From JBOGZI01 sp050697275 (lineage in GTDB: Bacteria > Actinomycetota > Thermoleophilia > Solirubrobacterales > 70-9): 9,587 bases of DNA. Under the pieces are notes generated by a model. The model was not told the origin of the DNA. It saw nothing but the letters and a program-made list of their open reading frames with translations, and searched no databases. The stretch's first letter is position 1. Each line of letters starts with the position of its first letter. Both the position numbers and the translations under genes were made by a program. The DNA lies in the NCBI GenBank assembly GCA_050697275.1, contig JBOGZI010000261.1:1-9587 (forward strand), in the 5' to 3' direction. Of the stretch, positions 1 through 8,062 are shown piece after piece.

Positions 1-467
1 GCGCAGAACATGTAGGCGACCGCGGCCCGCGGCAGCAGCCCCGCCGGCAGGCCGATCACCGGGACACTGTCCCGCCTGGCGAGCTCGGCCAGCTGGCCGC
101 CGGTCGTCGCCACCAGCCGCTGTGCCCCCAGCGCCTCCGCCGCCGAGTAGCAGGCCAGAGCCTCCTCGGTCTCCCCCGAGTAGCTGGAGCAGAGCACCGC
201 CGCGCCAGCCGGCCCCCAGGAGGGAAGCTCGTAGTCCCGCACGGTGGCCAGCGGCTTCGAGAGCCTGTCCCCCAGCGCCGCCGCGGCCAGCTCGCCGCCG
301 ATCGCCGAGCCGCCCATGCCGCAGACGAGCGCGGCGGGCGCCTCCATCGGGTGCAGCCGGGCACTCTCGATCCGCCAGAGCGCATCGCGGAGGTGGGCCG
401 GGATCTGCTCGACCGCGTCGAGCATGCCGCCGCTGTCGACGGCGCGGATCTCCTCGCGCGCGCTCAT
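1..467 (-). CDS. Bifunctional phosphoglucose/phosphomannose isomerase, SIS domain (partial, C-terminus outside window)
   Basis: Only the first 155 codons are visible; the gene runs off the left edge. It starts with ATG at 467, overlapping the stop of the upstream nucleotidyltransferase gene as ATGA. The sequence shows the SIS sugar-phosphate isomerase fold with the signatures of the bacterial PGI/PMI family: GMGGSAIGG at residues 50-58 (phosphosugar loop), RDYELP at 77-82, SSYSGETEE at 94-102 (phosphate-binding Ser/Thr loop), TTGG at 121-124 and the PAGLLPRAA stretch at 141-149 with the conserved Arg147. Family members interconvert glucose-6-P or mannose-6-P with fructose-6-P in the cytosol. 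The catalytic Glu/His of the C-terminal half lie outside the window and cannot be checked. Position next to a sugar-nucleotide gene suggests it feeds mannose-6-P towards an activated sugar. Family assignment is strong; substrate preference is inferred. Confidence 0.9.
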   Translation of the reverse strand, partial: MSAREEIRAVDSGGMLDAVEQIPAHLRDALWRIESARLHPMEAPAALVCGMGGSAIGGELAAAALGDRLSKPLATVRDYELPSWGPAGAAVLCSSYSGETEEALACYSAAEALGAQRLVATTGGQLAELARRDSVPVIGLPAGLLPRAAVAYMFC

Positions 468-1501
468 GCCGCCGCACCCACCGTCTCGCCCTCCCCGAGC
501 ACGGCGCCCGGTTCGACGGTCGCTCCGGCCACGACCTCGACCCGGGCCGCCAGGATCGCGTCCTGCACCCGCGCCCGCTCCCCGACCCGGCAGCCGGCGA
601 GCAGGACCGAGCCTCGGACGGTCGCGTCGCCCCCGATCACGCAGCCCGGCCCGAGCACTGCCCGGGGGCCGATCCGCGCGCCGTCGGCCACCCGTGCCCC
701 GGCCTCGATCAGTGCCGGCGGCTCGATCGCGCCCTCGCTCGCCTCCGCGCCGTCCTCGACCCGCAGGCCCCGCTCGTCGAGGCGTCCCGCGGTGACCGTG
801 TCCACCCGGCACTCGAGGATGTCCCAGTTGGCGCGGAGGTAGCGCTCGGGCGTGCCGATGTCGATCCAGTAGCCCTCGAGCCGCACCCCGTAGAGACCCG
901 AGCCGACCAGCCGCGGGAACACCTCCCGCTCGATCGAGACCTCGCGGTCGGGAGGGATCAGCTCCAGCACCGAGCGCTCGAGCACGTAGGCGCCCGCGTT
1001 GATCTCGTCCGTGTCGATCTCGTCCGGGTCGGGCTTCTCGAGGAACTCGGTGATCTCGCCGTCGTCGCTCCGCCTCACCAGGCCATAGGCGCTCGGGTCC
1101 TCGACCGGGTAGAGCGCGATGCTGGCGCGGGCGCCGGCGGACTCGTGCCGCTCGATCAGCGCGCTCAGGTCGAGATCGCAGAGGCAGTCCCCGTTGAGCA
1201 CCAGGAAGCGGTCGTCGAGCAGCCCCTCGGCGAAGCGGATCGCCCCGGCGGTCCCGCGGGCGTCGGGCTCCTCGGCGAAGCGGATTCGCACGCCGGGCTC
1301 GAGCCGGGTCAGAGCCTCGCGGATCCCCTCGGCCAGGAAGCCGCAGGAGATGACGACGTCGTCCACGCCGTGGCCGCGGAGCCAGTCGATCACGTAGGCG
1401 ACATGCGGGCGGCCGGCCAGCGGCAGCACCGGCTTGGGCACCGCGTAGGTCAGGGGTCGCAGCCGCGTCCCCTCCCCCCCGGCCAGGATCAGCGCCTGCA
1501 T
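464..1501 (-). CDS. Sugar-1-phosphate nucleotidyltransferase with left-handed beta-helix tail (mannose-1-phosphate guanylyltransferase-like)
   Basis: A 345-residue cytosolic enzyme that should transfer a nucleotidyl group from an NTP to a hexose-1-phosphate, giving an NDP-sugar and pyrophosphate. The N-terminal nucleotidyltransferase domain (about 1-230) has the GGEGTRLRPLT loop at 8-18, PKP with Lys23, the metal-binding NGD at 103-105, FLEKP at 153-157 and YWIDIGTPERY at 211-221. Residues 254-345 are Gly/Val/Ala-rich hexapeptide-type repeats typical of a left-handed beta-helix. The GGxGTRLRPLT form and this domain order fit GDP-mannose pyrophosphorylases; a glucose-1-phosphate uridylyl- or thymidylyltransferase activity cannot be excluded. 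The frame is open back to 1669, but the first upstream residues are Arg-rich shadow of the dehydrogenase gene, and the ATG at 1501 begins exactly at the family N-terminus (MQALILAGGEG). That ATG shares one base with the upstream stop (TGATG), implying coupled translation. Confidence 0.9.
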   Translation of the reverse strand: MQALILAGGEGTRLRPLTYAVPKPVLPLAGRPHVAYVIDWLRGHGVDDVVISCGFLAEGIREALTRLEPGVRIRFAEEPDARGTAGAIRFAEGLLDDRFLVLNGDCLCDLDLSALIERHESAGARASIALYPVEDPSAYGLVRRSDDGEITEFLEKPDPDEIDTDEINAGAYVLERSVLELIPPDREVSIEREVFPRLVGSGLYGVRLEGYWIDIGTPERYLRANWDILECRVDTVTAGRLDERGLRVEDGAEASEGAIEPPALIEAGARVADGARIGPRAVLGPGCVIGGDATVRGSVLLAGCRVGERARVQDAILAARVEVVAGATVEPGAVLGEGETVGAAA

Positions 1502-2805
1502 CAGCGCTTGGGGACGGCGTTCACGGCGTCGGAGCGCCCGATCCCCTCGTAGATCAGCCCGGCGGCCCGGATCGCCTCGGCGTCGAGGAAGTTGCGCCCG
1601 TCGACGAGGAGCGCGTGCTTCATCCGCCCCGCCATCTCGGGCCAGTTGACCTCGGCGAATTCGGGCCACTCGGTGACCAGCACGGCGGCGTCGGCGCCCT
1701 CGAGCGCCTCGGCGGCGCTGGAGGTCATCTCGACGTTCGGCAGCAGCGGCCGGGCGGCGTCCTCCGCCACCGGGTCGTAGGCGACGACCTCGGCCCCCTC
1801 GCCCTCCAGCCGGGAGGCGAGCACCAGGCTCGAGGCCCCGCGCATGTCGTCAGTGTCGGGCTTGAAGGCAAGGCCGAGCAGGGCGACCCGCTTGCCGACC
1901 AGCGAGTCCAGGTGCCGGCTGAGCTTCGCCATCACCCGGCGCTTCTGCAGCTCGTTCACCTCGATCACCGAGGTGAGCAGCTGGAAGTGGTAGCCGGAGT
2001 TGCCGGCGAGCATCTTCAGCGCCGAGACGTCCTTGGTGAAGCAGGAGCCGCCGTAACCGATTCCCGCCTGCAGGAACCTCGGTCCGATGCGCTCGTCGAG
2101 GCCCATCCCGTGCGCGACGTCGGTGACGTCGGCGCCCACCTCCTCGCAGACGTTGGCGATCTCGTTGATGAAGCTGATCTTGGTGGCGAGGAAGGCGTTG
2201 GAGGCGAGCTTGATCATCTCTGCGCTGGAGACGTCGGTGCGGACGATCGCGGCGCCGAGCGGCTCGTAGGCGGTGGCCACCACGTCAGCCGCCCACTCGT
2301 CGCCCCGCTCGGCGCCGATCACCACCCGGTCCGGCTCCATGAAGTCCCGGACCGCGGTGCCCTCCCGCAGGAACTCGGGGCAGGAGACGTAGGCCAGCTC
2401 CGGCGCGGCCCGCCGGATGCTGCGGCCGGTCCCCACGGGGACGGTGCTCTTCATCACCAGGGCCTTGCCCTCCGCGTCGCCGATCTCCTCCGCGGCCCTG
2501 GTCACGGCGGAGAGGTCCGCGTCGCCGGAGTGGGTGGGCGGCGTCTGCACGCAGACGAAGGCGACCCTCGCCGCGTCCAGCAACGGCGCAAGCTCGGTGG
2601 TGAAGGTGATCCGCTCGCGGTTGCGCGCCACCATCTCGGGCAGCCCGGGCTCGTGGATCGGGATCTCGCCGCGCGCGAGCGCCTCGACCTTGGCGGCGTC
2701 GATCTCACGCGCCACCACGCGATGGCCGAGCTCGGCGAAGCAGGCGGCCGTCACCAGGCCGACCCAGCCGACGCCGATTACTCCGATCGGCTCCTTCTCG
2801 CTCAT
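1501..2805 (-). CDS. ugd: UDP-glucose 6-dehydrogenase
   Basis: A 434-residue NAD-dependent enzyme that oxidises UDP-glucose to UDP-glucuronate in two steps, in the cytosol. The N-terminal Rossmann domain carries GVGWVG at 11-16 and a strand ending in Glu34 that can take the adenosine ribose. KSTVPVGTG lies at 119-127, SCPEFLREG at 141-149, the helix with Lys199 and Asn203 follows, and the catalytic cysteine loop GYGGSCFTKD is at 250-259 with Cys255. The C-terminal UDP-binding domain contains LGLAFKPDTDDMRGA at 310-324. Length is normal for the family. ATG at 2805 is preceded by only a weak purine-rich stretch, 45 bp after the LCP stop. Related dehydrogenases for UDP-ManNAc or GDP-mannose share the fold, but the cysteine loop and the HFQLL...VNELQKR region favour UDP-glucose. 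The product would supply uronic acid for a surface polymer. Confidence 0.93.
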   Translation of the reverse strand: MSEKEPIGVIGVGWVGLVTAACFAELGHRVVAREIDAAKVEALARGEIPIHEPGLPEMVARNRERITFTTELAPLLDAARVAFVCVQTPPTHSGDADLSAVTRAAEEIGDAEGKALVMKSTVPVGTGRSIRRAAPELAYVSCPEFLREGTAVRDFMEPDRVVIGAERGDEWAADVVATAYEPLGAAIVRTDVSSAEMIKLASNAFLATKISFINEIANVCEEVGADVTDVAHGMGLDERIGPRFLQAGIGYGGSCFTKDVSALKMLAGNSGYHFQLLTSVIEVNELQKRRVMAKLSRHLDSLVGKRVALLGLAFKPDTDDMRGASSLVLASRLEGEGAEVVAYDPVAEDAARPLLPNVEMTSSAAEALEGADAAVLVTEWPEFAEVNWPEMAGRMKHALLVDGRNFLDAEAIRAAGLIYEGIGRSDAVNAVPKR

Positions 2806-2834
2806 CTCTCGTAGCCTCTCAGGCCGCGACGGGC

Positions 2835-2851
2835 GGGCGCCGACGGCGCCC
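2835..2851 (-). other. 7-bp perfect GC hairpin at the LCP stop codon
   Basis: On the plus strand GGGCGCC (2835-2841) and GGCGCCC (2845-2851) pair perfectly around a three-base loop. The last base pair includes the first base of the LCP stop codon region. No T-rich tract follows on the transcribed side, so this is not a canonical intrinsic terminator. It could stabilise an mRNA end or slow ribosome or polymerase passage between the LCP gene and ugd. Short perfect GC stems also arise by chance at this base composition. Confidence 0.4.
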
Positions 2852-4926
2852 TACTCCTCGCCGCGCTCGGCAATCCTCGGCAGCTTCTTGAAGCCCTGCG
2901 CCAGCCTCAGCATCTCCGCGTTGGAGAGCGACTCGATCAGGGTGTTGGTGACCCAATAGGAGCCGAGGTCGTCCTGCCAGGCGACCATCCGCACCCGATC
3001 GCCGTCGTAGTAGAGCTGGTACTCGCGGTCCCCGATCTCCCTGACCTCGTCCGGGCTCTCGAGGATCGGCGGGTCCTTCCAGCGCGTCCCCATGAACCCG
3101 TAGTACTCGCCCAGCACCGGGCGCGAGAAGACCCACTTGTAGGCGCTCCGCTCGCCGGGGGGTGGCGAGCCCTCGCCGGTGCCGTTGATCTTGTAGACGC
3201 GGGGCTTCTGGTCGTAGTCGCTGCCGGTCTCGAGCAGGGTCGGGTAGTAGATGGTCAGCTTCGCGACCCGCGCGCGCACCGACCGGGCGAGCTCCTTGCC
3301 GTACTGCGTCTCGAGCAGGCCGGCGTCTCCGCCGCCGGCCGGGTTCGGGGCCTTCTTCCGCTCCCCCTCACCAGGGGCTGGGACGGGGACCTCGTCCGGC
3401 GCTTGCTCCTCCTCGACCGGCTCATCGGGCGTGGCCGTCTGCCCGGCCGTCCCCGGCGTGGCCCGGAAGCCGAAGAACTGGTTCACGGCCTTCTGCAGCT
3501 GCGAGGTGGTGGTGGTGACGAAGGACGGCCCGAGCGCCCCCTCGAACTTGACCTGCTTGATCGGGGCGTCGCGGGCGTCCAGAAAGAGCTTCAGCACCTG
3601 GAGCATCGTCTGGGGGTCGTTGATGTCCGAGGTGGTGTGCTCGGTGAAGATCTTGATGAGCTCCTTGCGGTCCGCGAACAGCCGTTCCGGCGGGATCTTC
3701 TGGCGCGCCTCGCGCAGGAACTCCTGCTGGCGGGCCGCCCGCACGATGTCGTTGTCGGTGTGCCGATAGCGCGCGTAGTCGAGCGCGTCGAATCCGCAGA
3801 GCGCCTGGTACCCGGGCTGCAGGTCGATCTCCTCGTAGGTGAACTGCGCGGACTTGCCCTCGTTGGAGTTGAAGTAGCGGCGGTCGACGTCGACGTAGAC
3901 GCAGTCGAGCGCGTTGACGGCGCGGGCGAAGCCCTCGAAGTCGACGTTGACCAGGTGGTTGACCTCGAACGCCTGCCCGTCGATGCTGAGCAGCTCCTCG
4001 ACTGTCTGCAGGGTGAGCTGGGGCCCACCGTAGGCGTAGGCTTCGTTGAGCTTGGCGGTGCCGCGTCCCGGGATGTTCACCTTGAGGTCGCGCGGCAGGG
4101 AGAAGAGCGCGATCGCCTCGCGGTCCGGGTCGAGCCGCAGCAGCATGGTCGTGTCCGAGAGGCCCCTGAACCCCTTCAGCTCGTCCTTCAGCTCCGGGTC
4201 CTTGTCGGAGCCGAGGATGAGGATGGTCTGCGGGGCGCCGCCCTCGACGTTGGTGAGGAACTTGTTGGCCCCCTGAAGGACGCCGGTCGGATCCTTGAGC
4301 GCCTGCGCGATGTCGCCCAGGTAGAGGATCAGGCTGGCGGCGGTGGCGGTCGCCACCGAGGCGACGATCAGCAGCGAGGCGGTGGTGAAGCGGAGCCAGA
4401 GCGGGAATCCGGGGCGCCAGCGACGTACCCGCTCGAGGCCAGAGCCGACCCCGTCCGAGCTCCTCATCCCCCGCACGCCGGAGCCGAGCTTGGCGCGCGC
4501 CTCGCCGAGGCGGGCACCGGCCGCCCCGGCCAGGGTCGGCTCCTCGCCGGCTGGCTGGGCCTGTCCGTCGCCGGCTCGCGGCGCCTCGACCTCCCCGTCC
4601 CCTGCCGCCTCGGCGTCAGCCGCCTCCCACTCCTGGGTTTCGGCGTTGATCAGCTCCTCGAGCTCGCTCTCCGCCTCGAGCTCCTCCTCATCGTCGTCGA
4701 CGACCACCTCCTCCTCGGCCAGCTCCTCGTCGAGCTCCTCCTCGGCGAACTCGCTCTCGAGCTCGGCCTCGTCCTCCTGCTCGTGCTCGGCCCGGCCGCC
4801 CTGGTCGGCGTCGAGCTCGCCCCCGAGCTGGAACTCGCCCGTCTCGTCGGAGCGAGGGTCCGGACCCTCGGAGGGATGCTCGCCTGAGCCGGGCGCGCCT
4901 TCGCCGCCCTGACCGCGCGGCGTCAC
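2851..4926 (-). CDS. LytR-CpsA-Psr (LCP) family membrane protein with acidic N-terminal cytoplasmic region and extra C-terminal domain
   Basis: A 691-residue, single-pass membrane protein of the LCP family, whose members transfer lipid-linked glycopolymers onto peptidoglycan outside the membrane. Layout: residues 1-170 are disordered and cytoplasmic, including a very acidic block (51-91, 26 Asp/Glu of 41) followed by a basic patch (about 139-179). One membrane helix lies at about 176-203. The LCP domain is at about 233-410, with ILGSD at 237-241, DTTMLLRLD at 258-266, SLPRDL at 276-281, KLNEAYAYGG at 292-301 and YARYRHTDNDIVRAARQQ at 384-401, which holds the Arg/Asp residues that bind the pyrophosphate lipid. 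A Pro/Glu-rich linker (490-535) leads to an additional domain (about 545-690). The GTG start at 4926 overlaps the peptidase stop as GTGA; the frame is open to 5151, but that extension is Arg/Pro-rich shadow of the peptidase. It differs from usual LCP proteins (about 300-500 residues) at both ends. Confidence 0.9.
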   Translation of the reverse strand: MTPRGQGGEGAPGSGEHPSEGPDPRSDETGEFQLGGELDADQGGRAEHEQEDEAELESEFAEEELDEELAEEEVVVDDDEEELEAESELEELINAETQEWEAADAEAAGDGEVEAPRAGDGQAQPAGEEPTLAGAAGARLGEARAKLGSGVRGMRSSDGVGSGLERVRRWRPGFPLWLRFTTASLLIVASVATATAASLILYLGDIAQALKDPTGVLQGANKFLTNVEGGAPQTILILGSDKDPELKDELKGFRGLSDTTMLLRLDPDREAIALFSLPRDLKVNIPGRGTAKLNEAYAYGGPQLTLQTVEELLSIDGQAFEVNHLVNVDFEGFARAVNALDCVYVDVDRRYFNSNEGKSAQFTYEEIDLQPGYQALCGFDALDYARYRHTDNDIVRAARQQEFLREARQKIPPERLFADRKELIKIFTEHTTSDINDPQTMLQVLKLFLDARDAPIKQVKFEGALGPSFVTTTTSQLQKAVNQFFGFRATPGTAGQTATPDEPVEEEQAPDEVPVPAPGEGERKKAPNPAGGGDAGLLETQYGKELARSVRARVAKLTIYYPTLLETGSDYDQKPRVYKINGTGEGSPPPGERSAYKWVFSRPVLGEYYGFMGTRWKDPPILESPDEVREIGDREYQLYYDGDRVRMVAWQDDLGSYWVTNTLIESLSNAEMLRLAQGFKKLPRIAERGEE

Positions 4927-6005
4927 TCGGGGACCATCCCGGGAAAGTGGTTGACGAAGCCCTCCAGCGCCTGGCGATAGCTGCGCAGCGAGCTGACCGA
5001 GACCCACTCCTCCGGGCCGTGGTGGCCGTCGCCGATCGGGCCGAACTCGACCGCCGGGACGCCGACGCTGAGGAAGGAGACGGCATCCGAGGCGCCGTCC
5101 CGCCCGACGCTCATCACGCGCTCGGGATGGTGGGGCGAGGCCGCCTCGCACAGCCCGAGCACGAAGGGCGAATCCGGCTCGACCACCGCGGGCGGACGCC
5201 GGAAGGTGGCGATCACGCGGGTGTCAGGCAGCCCGGAGACCTGCTCGAGGATCTCATCGGGATCCTGGTCGGGCAGGAAGCGGATGTCGACGTCTATGAC
5301 GCAGGTGTCGGGCACTTTGTTCAGGGCATCACCGCCCCAGATCCGACCGAGGTTGATGGAGGGCCGGTCGAACAGGGCGGAGCTGTGGCGCGCAAACGGT
5401 AGCGATTCGATGCCTCTGAACACCTCAACCGCCTTGACCGCGGCGTTGTCCCCGAGCCAGGGGGTGGCGCCGTGCGCGGCGCGGCCGGCGACCTCGATCC
5501 GCATCGCCAGCACGCCCTTCGCCTGCACGCCGACCTGGAGGTTGGTCGGCTCGCCGGTGATCGCGAAGTCGCCGATGAAGCCGCTCCCGACCAGGGCGTC
5601 GCTGCCCCTGTCCACCTCCTCCTCGGACTCCTCGTCGGAGACGATCCCCAACCGCAGCCTCACCTTGTCCTGGTCGCGCAGGGAGTGGAGCAGCACCATC
5701 ATCACCGCGATCGCGCCCTTCATGTCGTAGGCGCCCCGCCCGAACAGCCGATCCCCCTCCAGGTGCGGCTCGAACTGCTCGCGGTGGCCCGGGACGACGT
5801 CGAGGTGGCCGTGGAGCACCAGGGTCGGGACGCCCTCCGGGCCCACCTCGGCGCGGGTGACCGGCAGCCCGCGCGACTCGGTCTGCGCGGCCTTGATGTC
5901 GCGCGACTCGAGCCAGCCGCCGACGAACTCGGCGGCGCGGCGCAGCCCCTCGGCGACCGAGGTGTCGAAGGCGACCAGCCTTTCGGTGAGGGCAATCTCA
6001 TCCAC
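4923..6005 (-). CDS. M20-family zinc metallopeptidase/deacylase (ArgE/DapE-like)
   Basis: A 360-residue cytosolic metallohydrolase with all catalytic elements of family M20: LHGHLD at 64-69 (His67, catalytic Asp69), GRGAYDMKG at 89-97 (bridging Asp94), SDEES at 123-127 (general base Glu125, ligand Glu126), GEPT at 151-154 and the final metal-binding His in GDGHHG (325-330). A lid/dimerisation domain occupies about 165-275, with AAHGA at 176-180 and DALNKVPD at 226-233. Family members hydrolyse amide bonds of N-acyl amino acids or small peptides. The substrate here, whether acetylornithine, succinyl-diaminopimelate or a dipeptide, cannot be read from sequence. The start is GTG at 6005, the only plausible one after an in-frame stop at 6054-6056; no Shine-Dalgarno precedes it. 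Its last four bases overlap the LCP start (GTGA), so it is probably co-translated with a wall-assembly gene, not an amino-acid pathway gene. Confidence 0.88.
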   Translation of the reverse strand: MDEIALTERLVAFDTSVAEGLRRAAEFVGGWLESRDIKAAQTESRGLPVTRAEVGPEGVPTLVLHGHLDVVPGHREQFEPHLEGDRLFGRGAYDMKGAIAVMMVLLHSLRDQDKVRLRLGIVSDEESEEEVDRGSDALVGSGFIGDFAITGEPTNLQVGVQAKGVLAMRIEVAGRAAHGATPWLGDNAAVKAVEVFRGIESLPFARHSSALFDRPSINLGRIWGGDALNKVPDTCVIDVDIRFLPDQDPDEILEQVSGLPDTRVIATFRRPPAVVEPDSPFVLGLCEAASPHHPERVMSVGRDGASDAVSFLSVGVPAVEFGPIGDGHHGPEEWVSVSSLRSYRQALEGFVNHFPGMVPE

Positions 6006-6019
6006 GGGCGAACACCATA
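6006..6019 (-). promoter_or_regulatory. Candidate -10 promoter element giving a leaderless M20 peptidase transcript
   Basis: Reading the minus strand, TATGGT (6019-6014) fits the actinobacterial TANNNT -10 pattern. It ends eight bases before the GTG start at 6005, which would place transcription initiation at or within a base or two of the start codon. The absence of any Shine-Dalgarno upstream of this GTG fits a leaderless message. The best -35 match (TTCAGG, 6044-6039) is poor and its 19-bp spacing is long, so the promoter is a hypothesis. Confidence 0.3.
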
Positions 6020-6028
6020 CGGGGCCGG

Positions 6029-6051
6029 CTTCAGAGACCCTGAAGGTCCCT
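6029..6051 (-). other. Overlapping inverted repeats in the atpC-peptidase gap (possible operator or alternative hairpins)
   Basis: On the plus strand CTTCAG (6029-6034) and CTGAAG (6040-6045) form a perfect 6-bp inverted repeat with a 5-bp centre. A second inverted repeat overlaps it: AGAGACC (6033-6039) with GGTCCCT (6045-6051), 7 bp with one G-U pair when read as minus-strand RNA and a 5-nt loop. Both cannot form at once. Either could be the end of the ATP synthase message or a binding site just upstream of the candidate promoter. No U-rich tract follows, so a standard intrinsic terminator is not supported. Confidence 0.35.
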
Positions 6052-6115
6052 CCTCAGTGGGCGCGTTCGGCAAACCCGGCCGCTTCCGGCGCACCATCCT
6101 GCACGGGGCTCGCGG

Positions 6116-6534
6116 CTACTCGCCGCCGGCGACCGCGAGGAAGGCCTCGGCGCGCTCCTTGTCGCGCTCCGCCTGGCGGTGGGCGCCGGAGCCCTCCTCG
6201 GACTCCGCCAGCCGCGCCTCGGCGTCCTCGGCCCGGCTGCGCAGCGCGCTCTCGTCGAGCCGGTCGGGCGGGATCGCCTCGCCGACCAGCACCGTGGCGC
6301 GGTTGGCGAACACCTGAAGCCAGCCCTCCGCCTGCGCCCAGCGGCGGGTCTCGCCACCCGGCATGTGGAGACGCAGCTCGGTCGGGCGCAGCCGGGCGAG
6401 GACCGGCACGTGGTTGGCGAGCACGCCGATCTCGCCAACCGCGGTCCGGGTCGAGAGCTGCTCGACCTCACCGTCGAAGACCTCGCCCTCGGGGGTGAGG
6501 ACCTGGACGCCGAGGGTGTGCTCGGGGTCGGGCA

Positions 6535-6535
<1 letters not shown>
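6116..6535 (-). CDS. atpC: F1F0 ATP synthase subunit epsilon
   Basis: A 139-residue central-stalk subunit that binds gamma and the c-ring and can restrain ATP hydrolysis. The N-terminal beta-sandwich (about 1-85) has the family stretch GEIGVLANHVPVLARLRP at 34-51. A helical C-terminal arm follows (about 93-136), rich in Glu, Arg and Ala, as in other epsilon subunits. This is longer than I recall for mycobacterial epsilon (about 120 residues) and similar to E. coli. The GTG start at 6535 shares its G-complement base with the atpD stop (TAGTG), and a GGAGG inside the atpD tail codons (6549-6545 on the minus strand) sits about ten bases upstream. Position last in atpA-G-D-C is the standard order. 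Confidence 0.95.
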
Positions 6536-8049
<1,514 letters not shown>

Positions 8050-8053
8050 TCAT

Positions 8054-8059
8054 CTCCTT
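8054..8059 (-). promoter_or_regulatory. Strong Shine-Dalgarno for atpD
   Basis: On the minus strand AAGGAG is followed by four bases and the atpD ATG. This is the best ribosome binding site I see in the window and fits the need for three beta subunits per gamma. An ATG also lies directly after the AAGGAG, but it is too close to be used and would give only a three-codon frame. Confidence 0.75.
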
Positions 8060-8062
8060 GTC

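Larger units (their letters stand above)
6006..6115. other. Gene-free junction between the ATP synthase operon and the wall-polymer genes
   Basis: 110 bp between the atpC stop and the peptidase start. An ATG at 6097 with a weak GCAGG upstream opens a 125-codon frame, but most of it is an out-of-frame, Arg/Ser/Pro-rich reading of the peptidase gene. A seven-codon mini-frame (ATG at 6018, reading MVFARG then TGA) overlaps the peptidase start. Apart from the inverted repeats and candidate -10 listed separately I see nothing else. Confidence 0.6.

Noticed and set aside
1502..1669. In-frame upstream extension of the nucleotidyltransferase to 1669
   Set aside because: The extra 56 residues are Arg-rich shadow of ugd, and the ATG at 1501 starts exactly at the family's N-terminal MQALILAGGEG.
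122..2814. Long plus-strand open frames (122-1552 and 1615-2814) opposite the sugar-nucleotide genes
   Set aside because: Antisense readings of recognised enzymes with His/Arg/Asp/Leu-biased composition, no domain motifs and no convincing ribosome binding sites.
3403..4887. 494-codon plus-strand open frame opposite the LCP gene
   Set aside because: Leu/Val/Glu/Arg-rich antisense reading of a clear LCP protein; the repetitive leucine run is the mirror of the acidic Glu codons.
4927..5151. In-frame upstream extension of the LCP gene to 5151
   Set aside because: The added 75 residues are an Arg/Pro/Gly-rich frame-shifted reading of the peptidase; the GTG at 4926 forms a normal GTGA overlap.
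5720..6097. 125-codon minus-strand frame beginning in the atpC-peptidase gap
   Set aside because: After a few dozen codons it is only an out-of-frame, Ser/Arg/Pro-rich reading of the peptidase gene; no family resemblance.
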